A DNA stretch of 55,446 nucleotides, taken from positions 1 through 55,446 of the forward strand of contig JAFSIC010000054.1 in the NCBI GenBank assembly GCA_017439985.1. The letters run 5' to 3'. This document shows, piece by piece, positions 1 to 8,409 of the stretch; within the stretch, counting starts at the first letter, position 1; every line of letters starts with the position of its first letter. The notes beneath the pieces were generated by a model. The model saw only the letters and a program-made list of their open reading frames with translations, was not told the DNA's origin and did not search any database. The position numbers and the translations under genes were made by a program. This DNA is from Oscillospiraceae bacterium (GTDB lineage Bacteria > Bacillota > Clostridia > Oscillospirales > Ruminococcaceae).

Positions 1-589
1 CTGTATCAGCATGAACCAGAAGCACCTCTTTGGAAGCTCCTGCCGCTTTCAGAATATCATAAGCCTCTTTGTACTGCTTGTTCTCGATACAGGCAAAGGC
101 ACTCAGACGCGGATTCAGCTCCGGATGAGCGATGAAATACTTGTCCAGTCCTCCCAGCTGCTCTGCTTCCGCGAAAATTTCGTTGATTGCGCTCACTGCG
201 GTGCGCAGAATTTCCCTTGCCAATGCATCGAAGTCCTGCACGTCGTCATCCCATGGGAAAAGGTATGCCTTGGACCAGAGACGGTCGCGGCATTTCATCT
301 TACTGTTGGCACGCAGTTTATTCGAAAACTTCATCGCATGACCCGGATAGATGATAGAATACTGCAGCTCATCATAGTGGCAGTATTTCATACTCAAGTC
401 AAGACGAACATATTTTGTTCCTGCTTCCTGTCCCTGTTCTTTCCAACCCTCAAAGAAGCCTATAGTCCAGAAATAAGGCTCTTGCTTGCAGTAAACAAGG
501 TTATAGGAGGCTGTTGTCAGACCAAGCCCAGAAAACTCCTTGGACTCGATGGCCCGTTTCATGGCTTCATACATCAGCTCAAATGCCAT
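1..589 (-). CDS. unrecognised protein, C-terminus outside window
   Basis: The frame is open from an ATG at 589 to the window edge, giving 196 codons with no stop. AGGAGGAGC lies just upstream, and the start lies 10 bases beyond the holA stop, so the two genes probably share a transcript. The protein begins MAFELMYEAMKRAIESKEFS. It is rich in aromatic and charged residues, with no signal peptide, membrane segment or recognisable catalytic motif. It includes YFWTIGFFEGWKEQG near residue 40 and a helical, acidic stretch (LAREILRTAVSAINEIFAEAEQ) near residues 120-145. I do not recognise the family. That it is a real gene rests on the ribosome binding site, its position in the operon and codon use like its neighbours. 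Confidence 0.75.
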   Translation of the reverse strand, partial: MAFELMYEAMKRAIESKEFSGLGLTTASYNLVYCKQEPYFWTIGFFEGWKEQGQEAGTKYVRLDLSMKYCHYDELQYSIIYPGHAMKFSNKLRANSKMKCRDRLWSKAYLFPWDDDVQDFDALAREILRTAVSAINEIFAEAEQLGGLDKYFIAHPELNPRLSAFACIENKQYKEAYDILKAAGASKEVLLVHADT

Positions 590-599
590 TGTGCTCCTC

Positions 600-1640
600 C
601 TACTCTCTTACGATCATCAACAGCTGCGCCACACACTGTTCCAGCAGGATATTGCTGTCAGCACGGGAACTTTTCATTCGCAGATCCGTCTGCGCCAAAT
701 ACGCAATAGAACGGCGCAGAACCTCTGTGGAATATTTTCTGCAGTCTCGCAGACTGTTTCGAATTACGAAATCTCTTCCACGGTATTCAAAATTCTTCGC
801 GATCTCCGCCTGACCCTTTCCGTCAGCCAGCGCGGATTTTGCGATATACAAATCCAAATATGCCGAACTGAGCGAAGACAGAATCACCGTAGGCTGATAT
901 CTCAAATAAATCAGCTCCTGTACGATGGACATAGCCTGCTCACTGCGCTCAGCCAGAATCGCTTTTGCCAAATCGTAAATGCGTGCAGAGACTGCTTTGA
1001 CTGTCACTGCATCGATCTGCTCTTTGGTGATTTCCCCTGCTCCCGCAAAGGCACAGATCTTATCGATCTCATTGCTGAGAGTCAGCATATCGTCCTCGCA
1101 GCGTTCCAGAAGATACTGGCACAGCTCCTTGGAAATACTGCAGCCGCAGTCTTTCGCTTTCCTTTGGAGAAATTTCGCCATGTCACTTTCGCTGCGCTTG
1201 TTCAGCTCCATAACAACGCCCACATGATCCACATGAGCAATCAGCTTTTTGGCTTTTGCATTCTTTTTCGGCAGAAAATCCGGATCATTGACGATCAGAA
1301 TCAAAACCGTCGTCGGCACGGGAGCTTCCAGCAAAGAATCGAAGATCTCTTTGTCCTTGCTGTTCAGCCCTCCGTAATTGAACGGCGAGATCACCACACA
1401 GCGCTGCTCCGCCATAAACGGCATGGATTCCGCTGCCGCTGCAACTTGTTCCATATCCAGCTTATTGCCGTCAAAAACGTGGAGGTTAAACTCCGGAAAG
1501 GCATCACCCACTGCACAGTCCTGCAGTTTGCGGCAGTACAGCTCTTTCAGATACTGCTCCTCGCCGTAGAGCAGATATACAGGTGACAAATCACCCTCTT
1601 TGATTTGTGCCAGCAGCTGGCTTTCCTGTTCCAGAATCAT
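600..1640 (-). CDS. holA: DNA polymerase III delta subunit
   Basis: Delta subunit of the clamp-loader complex, which opens the beta clamp and loads it onto primed DNA in the cytoplasm. The 346 residues fit the family. The N-terminal AAA+-like domain opens with SPVYLLYGEEQYLKE, a version of the family's YLLYGEE signature. Delta lacks a working Walker site, as expected here. Later segments (LLERCEDDMLTLSNEIDKI, then RIYDLAKAILAERSEQAMSI) match domains II and III. The ATG at 1640 has GGAGGACGGAC before it. The gene starts inside the last 50 bases of comEC, so the two are translationally coupled, an order (comEC-holA) common in Bacillota. Confidence 0.95.
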   Translation of the reverse strand: MILEQESQLLAQIKEGDLSPVYLLYGEEQYLKELYCRKLQDCAVGDAFPEFNLHVFDGNKLDMEQVAAAAESMPFMAEQRCVVISPFNYGGLNSKDKEIFDSLLEAPVPTTVLILIVNDPDFLPKKNAKAKKLIAHVDHVGVVMELNKRSESDMAKFLQRKAKDCGCSISKELCQYLLERCEDDMLTLSNEIDKICAFAGAGEITKEQIDAVTVKAVSARIYDLAKAILAERSEQAMSIVQELIYLRYQPTVILSSLSSAYLDLYIAKSALADGKGQAEIAKNFEYRGRDFVIRNSLRDCRKYSTEVLRRSIAYLAQTDLRMKSSRADSNILLEQCVAQLLMIVRE

Positions 1641-3654
1641 GTCCGTCCTCCAAGGTGAATTTCAAGGCACCGCTCCAGCTTCTCGAGCATTTGACAGAGC
1701 CGTCGCCGTAAATCATTTGATCGTCGCCAAGAATCGCTGTGTATTCCGGTCGATACATTGACATTATAGCATACTTTTCATGCAATTTTAAGAACTTTCT
1801 TTCGCCATTTGAGAGGAGGGCTCCATTCTCTGTGAAGCCGAGCTGCCAATGATCCCAAAAGCGAATACTTTCTTCCGGGGCATAACGATAATTGATGTTT
1901 TTCAGCTCCATTGCGTTCAACTCTGCCGCGGAGACAATGTGGTTTGGAGCCCAGGTTTCACAGAATTCCAGCAACTGTACTTCGTCCATTTCTTCATTAT
2001 TGGTGAGGTACAGCAAATCCAATGCTTCCGCCTTTTGACTACGCAGGATTTGTTCCCATTCCTCGATGTCCCGCTTCCGTTCCGGTGCTCCGATCAGCAC
2101 TGCTCGTCCCTCTCGACAAAGCAGAAGCGAACTGCGGCAAACATACAGCTCCGTTGCGGTGGGATACAGCAACGTTTGCACACCCATTGCCGTTGTCAGC
2201 AGCAAAAGATAGGCTGATGACAAACACAGCACCTGCCTTTTCCCTGCTCGGAAAACGTAGAGCAGCAACAGAAAAACATAGAAGAAAAGCAAGCCAAACA
2301 GAAGCAGATTATTTTCTCCGTAATACACTGAGTCTAAGTTTGCGATCCATGAAAGCAAACGGAACAAAAGAGCACACAAAAGCTGTGCCGCAGCGGCGAA
2401 TAATTTTGAAATTCCTGCAAAAGGCAGGAGGATCGCTGCCACGGCTGTGATCATAATTGGCGGAAGCAGAGGCATGACGATCAACGAGGACAATGGTGCA
2501 AGCAGCGGAAGATTGCCGAAGAAATACAGCAGGAATGGTGCTGTCAGCATATTGGCCGACAGACTGACAGCAATGATATCGATAGCCCTGCTTAAGATAC
2601 GATAAGAACAGCTTCCCTCACGAGTCACTGCAAGAAGCCTCGTTCCTTCTTTGCGCAGAATCGCTGCGATCAGCAGGATTCCCAACACAGCGGAAAAGGA
2701 AAGTAAGAAACTTTCGCTGAACATTCGCAGAGGTTCCGGCAAGAGCACAACGAGCAGCGCCGCTCCCCAGCTGTTCAGTCCGTCATTGTCCCGTTCCAAA
2801 ATCATCGCCAGAAATGCCAATGTCGTCATTACCGCAGCACGCTGAACGGATATGGTCGCACCCTCCATCAAAAGCAAAACCATCAGAAACGGCAAACTAA
2901 ATGCCGCACAAAGCTTTGGATTAAACTGCAGCAGTTGGAAGCAGGCAAAAAGCCCCGCCGCCATCATAGAAAAATGAAAACCGCTGACTGTCAGCAGGTG
3001 CAGACTTCCGCTTTTCAGAAATACATCCTTCACTCCATCGGAAAGCTCCGCCTTATCACCTAACAGCAGCCCCAGAAGTATTTCCTCGCCTTTCCCATGG
3101 AACAGGCTTTCGATGCAGCTTTTCACCAGATCACGCAGACGCAGGCAGTCCGCCTGCAAGCTGCTTTCCATCCCCAAATCGACCATATTCTGAACTTGGG
3201 CTGTCAGAATACTGCCGTCGCTCCAGTATCGGTGATTTTCCTCTTCCAAATCTGCAAGGGCTTCAAAACGATTGCCCGCTGGTATCGGTTCCATATCATA
3301 AGACCATAGCGTCAGTGTCATGTCCCGGCCTTGCATAGGCACTTTTGCTTCATAGAGAAGCGCGGAGTCAAAGACTCTGCAGTCTGTTATCAAGCCCTCC
3401 AACAGGACAGGCTCACCCACCAGTTCCAATTGAGCTTCCGCTCTTTGCTGCCAGCACAGAACAGAGATACAAGCCAGCACCGAAGCCGCTGTGCCAATCA
3501 ACAGAGCCTTCCCCTTTTTCTGCTTCCAGAGTAAAAGAAGCAACATCACAACGCTCAGCAGCGTCAGACCGATCGCCGCTTTCAGAGCATAAAAAGAGAC
3601 CGCCGTCATCACAAGATATATGCATCCTGCGAGAAACAGCGGTCGCTTAGTCAT
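1591..3654 (-). CDS. comEC: ComEC/Rec2-family competence membrane channel with degenerate nuclease domain
   Basis: DNA-uptake channel of the ComEC/Rec2 family, 687 residues. The N-terminus has several hydrophobic helices followed by an OB-like soluble domain. The core Competence domain contains SGSLHLLTVSGFHFSMMAAG, the family's H-L-x-x-x-S-G hallmark, followed by a run of membrane helices to about residue 500. Classical ComEC ends in a metallo-beta-lactamase-like domain with HxDxDH. At the equivalent place (about residue 551) this protein reads TNNEEMDEVQ, with no metal-binding histidines, so it is unlikely to cut the non-transported strand by that route. Start ATG with AAGGAGAATTCCCT before it. 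The end overlaps holA by 50 bases. Confidence 0.93.
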   Translation of the reverse strand: MTKRPLFLAGCIYLVMTAVSFYALKAAIGLTLLSVVMLLLLLWKQKKGKALLIGTAASVLACISVLCWQQRAEAQLELVGEPVLLEGLITDCRVFDSALLYEAKVPMQGRDMTLTLWSYDMEPIPAGNRFEALADLEEENHRYWSDGSILTAQVQNMVDLGMESSLQADCLRLRDLVKSCIESLFHGKGEEILLGLLLGDKAELSDGVKDVFLKSGSLHLLTVSGFHFSMMAAGLFACFQLLQFNPKLCAAFSLPFLMVLLLMEGATISVQRAAVMTTLAFLAMILERDNDGLNSWGAALLVVLLPEPLRMFSESFLLSFSAVLGILLIAAILRKEGTRLLAVTREGSCSYRILSRAIDIIAVSLSANMLTAPFLLYFFGNLPLLAPLSSLIVMPLLPPIMITAVAAILLPFAGISKLFAAAAQLLCALLFRLLSWIANLDSVYYGENNLLLFGLLFFYVFLLLLYVFRAGKRQVLCLSSAYLLLLTTAMGVQTLLYPTATELYVCRSSLLLCREGRAVLIGAPERKRDIEEWEQILRSQKAEALDLLYLTNNEEMDEVQLLEFCETWAPNHIVSAAELNAMELKNINYRYAPEESIRFWDHWQLGFTENGALLSNGERKFLKLHEKYAIMSMYRPEYTAILGDDQMIYGDGSVKCSRSWSGALKFTLEDGHDSGTGKPAAGTNQRG

Positions 3655-3677
3655 AGGGAATTCTCCTTCATCGGGAT

Positions 3678-4217
3678 TTATTCGAAGAACATTGGCAGTG
3701 GTTCCAGGAAAATGATGTCGTCGCGTTTTGCAGCATCACCTTCTGCCAAAACAGCAGCTTTGCCAACGATATTGCCTTCAGCAGTATTTACCAGCGCTTC
3801 CAGTGCACGGAGAGATTCGCCGGTGGAAATCACATCGTCCACGATCAAAACTTTTTTGCCCTTCAGATAATCCATATCTTCACCGGACAGAACCAAAGTC
3901 TGAACTTTATCTGTTGTGATGGATTTCACCTGTACGGATTTGGAATTGGTCATGTAGAGTTTATGCATTTTGCGGGCCAGAATATATTTCTTGCCGCACT
4001 GACGGGACATTTCGTAAGCCAGCGGAATACCTTTGGATTCTGCGGTCACGATCACATCAAAGTCAGGAACTTTTTTCAGCATTTCTTCTGCACAGGCAAT
4101 GGTCAGTTCTACATCGGAGAACATAACAAAACCTGCAATATAGACGCCTTCTGCGATTGGGCAGATTGGGAGCTGTCGTTTCAAACCGGCAACGGTCAGT
4201 TCATAAAATTTATCCAT
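3678..4217 (-). CDS. phosphoribosyltransferase family protein (adenine/xanthine PRTase-like)
   Basis: Type I phosphoribosyltransferase, 179 residues, probably a purine-salvage enzyme that joins a base to PRPP in the cytoplasm. The PRPP-binding loop is clear: VLIVDDVISTGES at about residues 124-136, with two acidic residues then a T-G-E/S turn. Upstream, DVIVTAESKGIPLAYEMSR matches the adenine/xanthine PRTase region. I cannot tell adenine from xanthine or another base by eye, so I leave the symbol empty. Start ATG preceded by TAGGAGGAAGAAAA. It follows hinT by 11 bases and precedes comEC, so it is part of the same minus-strand run. Confidence 0.9.
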   Translation of the reverse strand: MDKFYELTVAGLKRQLPICPIAEGVYIAGFVMFSDVELTIACAEEMLKKVPDFDVIVTAESKGIPLAYEMSRQCGKKYILARKMHKLYMTNSKSVQVKSITTDKVQTLVLSGEDMDYLKGKKVLIVDDVISTGESLRALEALVNTAEGNIVGKAAVLAEGDAAKRDDIIFLEPLPMFFE

Positions 4218-4228
4218 TTTTCTTCCTC

Positions 4229-4564
4229 CTATGCCTGCCAGCTCAATTCTTTGCCGCCCAGCACATGGAAGTGCAGATGTGGAACGGTCTGACCTGCGTC
4301 AGCTTTGCAGTTGGAAATCACACGGTAACCGTTGGTGATACCTGCTTTTTCAGCCAGCATTGGAATTTTTTCAAAGATATAAGCAACGATGGCGCTGTTG
4401 TCAGCGTTGATGTCATCGATGCAGGCGATGTGTTCTTTTGGGATCACCAGAAAATGCACCGGTGCGATCGGGGAAATATCGTGGAAAGCCAGAATTTTTT
4501 CATCCTCGTAAAGTTTGTTGGATGGAATTTCTCCGGCAATGATTTTACAGAACAGACAAGACAT
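4229..4564 (-). CDS. hinT: HIT-family nucleotide hydrolase (HinT-like)
   Basis: Histidine-triad protein, 111 residues, which in characterised relatives hydrolyses purine nucleoside phosphoramidates. It begins MSCLFCKIIAGEIPS, with a CxxC pair common in bacterial HinT, and ends with the triad PHLHFHV near residue 98. I chose the internal ATG at 4564 because it has AAGGAG eight bases upstream and gives the usual family N-terminus; a longer in-frame ORF upstream lacks both. A canonical promoter lies about 40 bases upstream. It is probably the first gene of a unit running hinT-PRTase-comEC-holA. Confidence 0.93.
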   Translation of the reverse strand: MSCLFCKIIAGEIPSNKLYEDEKILAFHDISPIAPVHFLVIPKEHIACIDDINADNSAIVAYIFEKIPMLAEKAGITNGYRVISNCKADAGQTVPHLHFHVLGGKELSWQA

Positions 4565-4599
4565 AGTGTCAACTCCTTTTGGGAAAAATCTATAAAAAC

Positions 4600-4628
4600 A
4601 TTGTAGCACAAGCGCCGTTTTATTGCAA
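4600..4628 (-). promoter_or_regulatory. sigma-A promoter of hinT operon
   Basis: Read on the minus strand: -35 TTGCAA (4628-4623), a 17-base spacer, -10 TACAAT (4605-4600). The hinT start codon is 36 bases beyond. Confidence 0.65.
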
Positions 4629-4651
4629 GTTATGCCGCAAAATCTCTCTTT

Positions 4652-5065
4652 CTACAATTCCTTTGTGTAATAATAACGCTCTCCCGTATATGGGTATTCT
4701 TTCAGCGCAAACACTTCTTTGTAACCCAGTTTTTTGTAAAATCCCGGAGCCTGAAATTTATAGGTATCAACAAAAGCATATTTACAGCCGCGCTTTCTTG
4801 CTGTTTCTTCAGCTGTTTCCATAATCTTACGTCCTATTCCCTGCCCTCTCAGTTCTTCACAAATAAACAACAACTCAATGCAGAGCCAGTTTCCAAACGT
4901 TTCTCCCACCAAACCTGCCAGTTTTTTCCCGTTTTCATCTTCATAATAAATACCCAACGGAATTTTTTCTGATGACTCGCGCTTCTGCTGATTATAATGC
5001 CTCAACAAAGAAACAATCGCTTCTCTGTCCTGCTCCAAACCTGCATCGGATAATCTAAAATTCAT
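4652..5065 (-). CDS. GNAT family N-acetyltransferase
   Basis: GNAT acyltransferase of 137 residues. The acetyl-CoA-binding motif A is present as ELRGQGIGRKIMETAEETARKRG (about residues 80-102), a good R/Q-x-x-G-x-G/A match, followed by the usual beta strand and FYKKLGYKEVFAL at the C-terminus. The substrate cannot be predicted. I chose the ATG at 5065 because GGAGGAC lies just upstream and residues before it look unlike the family. It follows the Dabb gene by 13 bases and is probably co-transcribed with it. Confidence 0.88.
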   Translation of the reverse strand: MNFRLSDAGLEQDREAIVSLLRHYNQQKRESSEKIPLGIYYEDENGKKLAGLVGETFGNWLCIELLFICEELRGQGIGRKIMETAEETARKRGCKYAFVDTYKFQAPGFYKKLGYKEVFALKEYPYTGERYYYTKEL

Positions 5066-5078
5066 TCTATTTGTCCTC

Positions 5079-5384
5079 CTATTTGTCCTCAAAATCCAGA
5101 CAAACTCTGGTTTTGGTATAAGGGCGCACTTTTCCGTCGGCAACTGCAACGTGCTCCGGATGGGTAGCGTAAACTTTCAGCGCAGCTTCATCTTCAAAGG
5201 AAGAATCTAACATCAGGTCTGCATTGGAAGAAACGAGACCCTCGATCTGCACATTCACAGCCAGAAGTCCCGGGATTTTTCCCACCAGTGCTTCCAGACC
5301 GCTTTTGATTTCTTTTTTAATGTTTGCTTTTTCTTCTGCGGACAATTCTTCTTTCAACTGCCACAGGATAATGTGTTTTACCAT
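5079..5384 (-). CDS. Dabb family (stress-responsive alpha/beta barrel) protein
   Basis: Small protein of 101 residues. The opening MVKHIILWQLKEELSAEEK and the later VNVQIEGLVSSNADLMLDSSFEDEAALKVYATHPEHVAVADGKVRPYT are typical of the Dabb ferredoxin-like fold (formerly stress-responsive A/B barrel), which usually acts as a dimer. The biochemical role of most members is unknown. Start ATG has AAAGGAGCGTTTTCC in front. It sits between the alaS terminator upstream and a GNAT gene downstream. Confidence 0.9.
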   Translation of the reverse strand: MVKHIILWQLKEELSAEEKANIKKEIKSGLEALVGKIPGLLAVNVQIEGLVSSNADLMLDSSFEDEAALKVYATHPEHVAVADGKVRPYTKTRVCLDFEDK

Positions 5385-5403
5385 GGAAAACGCTCCTTTT
5401 CAG

Positions 5404-5431
5404 AAAAGAGCCCTCTAAGAGGGCTCTTTCT
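5404..5431 (-). terminator. terminator of alaS
   Basis: A perfect 9-bp stem (AGAGCCCTC / GAGGGCTCT) with a 3-base loop, followed on the minus strand by TTTTCT. It lies just after the alaS stop and before the Dabb gene. Confidence 0.85.
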
Positions 5432-5436
5432 CACGA

Positions 5437-8061
5437 TTATTTATTCACCTGTGCGGAAACAAGTTCAATCACTTTATCTTTGATGCCGTCGATGCCTGCA
5501 ATGTCGGAGATACCGCCCATTGCACTGTCAGGACGACCGCCGCCTTTACCACCCAGCAGAGCGGTGATTTCTTTCACCAGTTTGCCTGCATGAGCGCCGG
5601 CTTTTACTGCATCGGTGCCGCAAACAGCCAGAACAGTGCCTTTTGCACCGTCAACGCCTGCGAATACTGCAATGACGTCGTTTGCACGGGATTTCACCTG
5701 GTCACCCAGAGTACGCAGCTCCTCGGAAGCAGCTTCCACTTTTGCGAAGATCAGTTTCATGGAACCAACTTCAATAGTATTCTTGAAGAGATCTTCCACC
5801 TGACCGCCGGCAATTTTCGCGTTGAGTGCTTCGATGGTGCGTTCTTTTTCTTTCAGTTCTTTTACAACAGAAGCAACTTTGTTTGGAACTTCGGTTTTGT
5901 TTTCCAGTTTCAGTTCTTTTGCACAAGCGCTCAGCTGGCCTTCTGCTTCGCGGAGCAGTTCCAGAACGCCCATACCGGTAGCAGCTTCGATACGGCGTAC
6001 GCCTGCAGCTACGGAAGCTTCAGCGATGATTTTGAATACGCCCAGCTGGCCGGTTTTTGCAACGTGAGTACCGCCACAGAATTCTACGCAGTCGTCACCC
6101 ATGGTTACAACACGAACCACATCGCCGTATTTTTCACCGAAGAGTGCCATTGCACCTTTGTTTTTTGCTTCAGCGATTGGCAGTTCTTCCACAACAACGT
6201 CCAGATCAGCGAGGATCATTTCGTTAACCATTGCTTCTACTTTTGCGATCTCTTCTGCGGTCATTGCGCTGAAGTGAGAGAAGTCAAAGCGGCATCTGTG
6301 GTCGTCGTAGAAAGAACCGGACTGATGTACATGGCTGCCCAGAACAGTTCTCAGAGCGTACTGCAGCAGATGGCAAGCAGAGTGGTTGGACATGATTTTG
6401 TGACGACGCAAGGTGTCGATTTCAGCGGATACCACGGAACCAACAGACATGGAGCCTTTGGTCATGGTACCGATGTGCAGGAAGTGACCTGCATTGTCTT
6501 TCTTCACGTCGGTAACGGTGAAGACATTGTCGCCGTCGATAAGCAGACCGGTATCGCCTACCTGACCGCCGCTTTCACCGTAGAAGGAGGTTGCGGACAG
6601 AATGATGGTAGCGCTGTCGCCTTCTTCCAGAGTTTCGGTCAGTTCGCCGCCTGCAACAATCGCCTGAATGGAAGCTTCCACTTTGTTTTCTTTGTAGCCT
6701 TTGAATTCGGTCTCACCGATGTTGGTCAGGTCGATTTCATTGGTATCCCAGCCGGAAACGTCTTTACGAGCGGTTCTTGCACGAACTTTCTGCTCATTCA
6801 TCAGCTCGGTGAATTTCTCTTCATCGATGGAGATGCCTTTTTCAGCAGCGATCTCGCGGGTCAGGTCGATTGGGAAGCCGAAGGTATCATAGAGTTTGAA
6901 TGCGTCGTCGCCGGAGAGAGTTTTGTTCTCTGCATTTTCCAGCAGTTCCATCAGCATTTCCATACCGGAGTTGATGGTTTTTGCAAAGCTTTCTTCTTCA
7001 GCGTGGATTACTTTAACGATATATTCTTCGTTTTCAACCAGCTCTGGGTAAGCAGTGCGGTTTTCGTTGATAACGGTTTTTGCTACATCGGACAGGAACA
7101 GACCTTCGATGCCCAAAAGTTTGCCGTGACGAGCAGCACGTCTCAGCAGACGGCGGAGAACGTAGCCGCGGCCTTCATTGGATGGGATGATACCATCGGA
7201 GATCATGAAGGTAGTGGAACGGATGTGGTCAGTGATAACGCGCAGAGAAATGTCGGTTTTCTCGCCTGCACCGTAGGTCACGTCGGAAATGGACATGATG
7301 TGTTTCATGATATTCTGAACGGTATCAACCTCGAACAGGTTGTTGACGCCCTGCATTACGCAAGCCAGACGTTCCAGACCCATACCGGTGTCGATGTTTT
7401 TCATTTCCATTTCAGCGTAGTTGCCCTGACCGTCGCTGTCGAACTGGGAGAATACCAGGTTCCAGATCTCCATGAAGCGGTCGCAGTCGCAGCCTACTGC
7501 ACATTCCGGTCTGCCGCAGCCAACACCTTCGCCACGGTCAAAGTAGATCTCAGAGCAAGGACCGCAAGGACCGGTACCATGCTCCCAGAAGTTGTCTTCT
7601 TTGCCCAGACGAACGATGCGTTCTGCAGGAATGCCGTGGATTTTGGTCCAAATGTCGAATGCTTCATCATCTTCTTCGTAGATGGAGATCCACAGACGAT
7701 CTGCAGGAATTTCCAGAACTTCGGTCAGGAATTCCCAAGCCCATTTGGTAGCTTCTACTTTGAAGTAATCACCGAAAGAGAAGTTACCCAGCATTTCGAA
7801 GAAGGTACCGTGACGAGCGGTGATACCTACGCGCTCAATATCAGGAGTACGGATGCACTTCTGGCAGGTAGTCACACGATGATTCGGTGGTTCTTCCAGA
7901 CCGAGGAAGTATTTTTTCATTGGAGCCATACCGGAGTTGATCAGCAGCAGGCTCTTATCATTTTTTGGTACGAGGGAGTAGCTTGGCAGGCGGGTGTGCA
8001 TTTTGCTTTCGAAGAAAGACAGATACAGTTCACGCAGCTCATTGAGGCCGGTCCATTTCAT
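5437..8061 (-). CDS. alaS: alanyl-tRNA synthetase
   Basis: Class II alanine-tRNA ligase, 874 residues, the usual full length. In order: catalytic core (ELRELYLSFFESKMHTRLPS; MAPMKKYFLG; FEMLGNFSFGDYFK), tRNA-recognition domain with GRGYVLRRLLRRAARHGKLLG, editing domain with zinc ligands NHSACHLLQYAL (HxxxH) and CVEFCGGTHVAKTG (CxxxH), a coiled-coil segment (LKLENKTEVPNKVASVVKELKEKERTIEAL) and a C-Ala domain ending GGKGGGRPDSAMGG. I chose ATG 8061, which has AAGGAG nine bases upstream and gives MKWTGLNELRELYLSFF; the longer ORF reads into the T-box leader. Expression should respond to uncharged tRNA-Ala through that leader. Confidence 0.98.
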   Translation of the reverse strand: MKWTGLNELRELYLSFFESKMHTRLPSYSLVPKNDKSLLLINSGMAPMKKYFLGLEEPPNHRVTTCQKCIRTPDIERVGITARHGTFFEMLGNFSFGDYFKVEATKWAWEFLTEVLEIPADRLWISIYEEDDEAFDIWTKIHGIPAERIVRLGKEDNFWEHGTGPCGPCSEIYFDRGEGVGCGRPECAVGCDCDRFMEIWNLVFSQFDSDGQGNYAEMEMKNIDTGMGLERLACVMQGVNNLFEVDTVQNIMKHIMSISDVTYGAGEKTDISLRVITDHIRSTTFMISDGIIPSNEGRGYVLRRLLRRAARHGKLLGIEGLFLSDVAKTVINENRTAYPELVENEEYIVKVIHAEEESFAKTINSGMEMLMELLENAENKTLSGDDAFKLYDTFGFPIDLTREIAAEKGISIDEEKFTELMNEQKVRARTARKDVSGWDTNEIDLTNIGETEFKGYKENKVEASIQAIVAGGELTETLEEGDSATIILSATSFYGESGGQVGDTGLLIDGDNVFTVTDVKKDNAGHFLHIGTMTKGSMSVGSVVSAEIDTLRRHKIMSNHSACHLLQYALRTVLGSHVHQSGSFYDDHRCRFDFSHFSAMTAEEIAKVEAMVNEMILADLDVVVEELPIAEAKNKGAMALFGEKYGDVVRVVTMGDDCVEFCGGTHVAKTGQLGVFKIIAEASVAAGVRRIEAATGMGVLELLREAEGQLSACAKELKLENKTEVPNKVASVVKELKEKERTIEALNAKIAGGQVEDLFKNTIEVGSMKLIFAKVEAASEELRTLGDQVKSRANDVIAVFAGVDGAKGTVLAVCGTDAVKAGAHAGKLVKEITALLGGKGGGRPDSAMGGISDIAGIDGIKDKVIELVSAQVNK

Positions 8062-8089
8062 TTGAAACATCTCCTTATTAGAGGTAATT

Positions 8090-8374
8090 TTTTCTGACAA
8101 TAAAAAACGCTCCCGTTCCATACGACTGTATGGGACGAAAGCGAAATGATTCCGTGGTACCACCCAAATTACCCGTGCGTTTGTTGAAAACACAGGTCAC
8201 TTTGAAGCCCGTTAACGCCGGGATACGCCGCTGTTCATCACAGCGGGGCTCAGAGGCGGCCCTCTTTCGTTCTTCAGCAGAAACCTCGCAGCAAATGGTT
8301 TCCTCTCTGCAGCTGTTCCGAAAAGATTCTTCTCTTCAATGCCGATTCCTATGGATTTGTCAGAGTATGAATCC
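8090..8374 (-). promoter_or_regulatory. T-box leader (tRNA-Ala riboswitch) of alaS
   Basis: On the minus strand the leader carries the conserved T-box GGGTGGTACCACGG (8165-8152), followed by a strong terminator: CGCTTTCGTCCCATAC pairs with GTATGGAACGGGAGCG around 8143-8107, with a T6 tail. The paired T-box/terminator arrangement upstream of alaS is the textbook signature of tRNA-sensing attenuation. Stem I lies in about 8374-8220; I did not assign the specifier codon with confidence. Confidence 0.92.
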
Positions 8375-8403
8375 AGTTTATCTTGTGAAAGAGCTTTTGT
8401 CAA
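8375..8403 (-). promoter_or_regulatory. sigma-A promoter of alaS leader
   Basis: Minus strand: -35 TTGACA (8403-8398), 17-base spacer, -10 TAAACT (8380-8375). It begins 6 bases after the spoIIR stop, so alaS has its own start site even though spoIIR runs in the same direction. Confidence 0.75.
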
Positions 8404-8409
8404 GAGATT

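Noticed and set aside
5590-8097. Long plus-strand ORF opposite alaS
   Set aside because: It is a codon-usage shadow; the composition (many Phe, Cys, Gln, His) is not protein-like and it has no ribosome binding site. The same applies to long ORFs opposite dnaK, nadE, uvrB and DUF1015.
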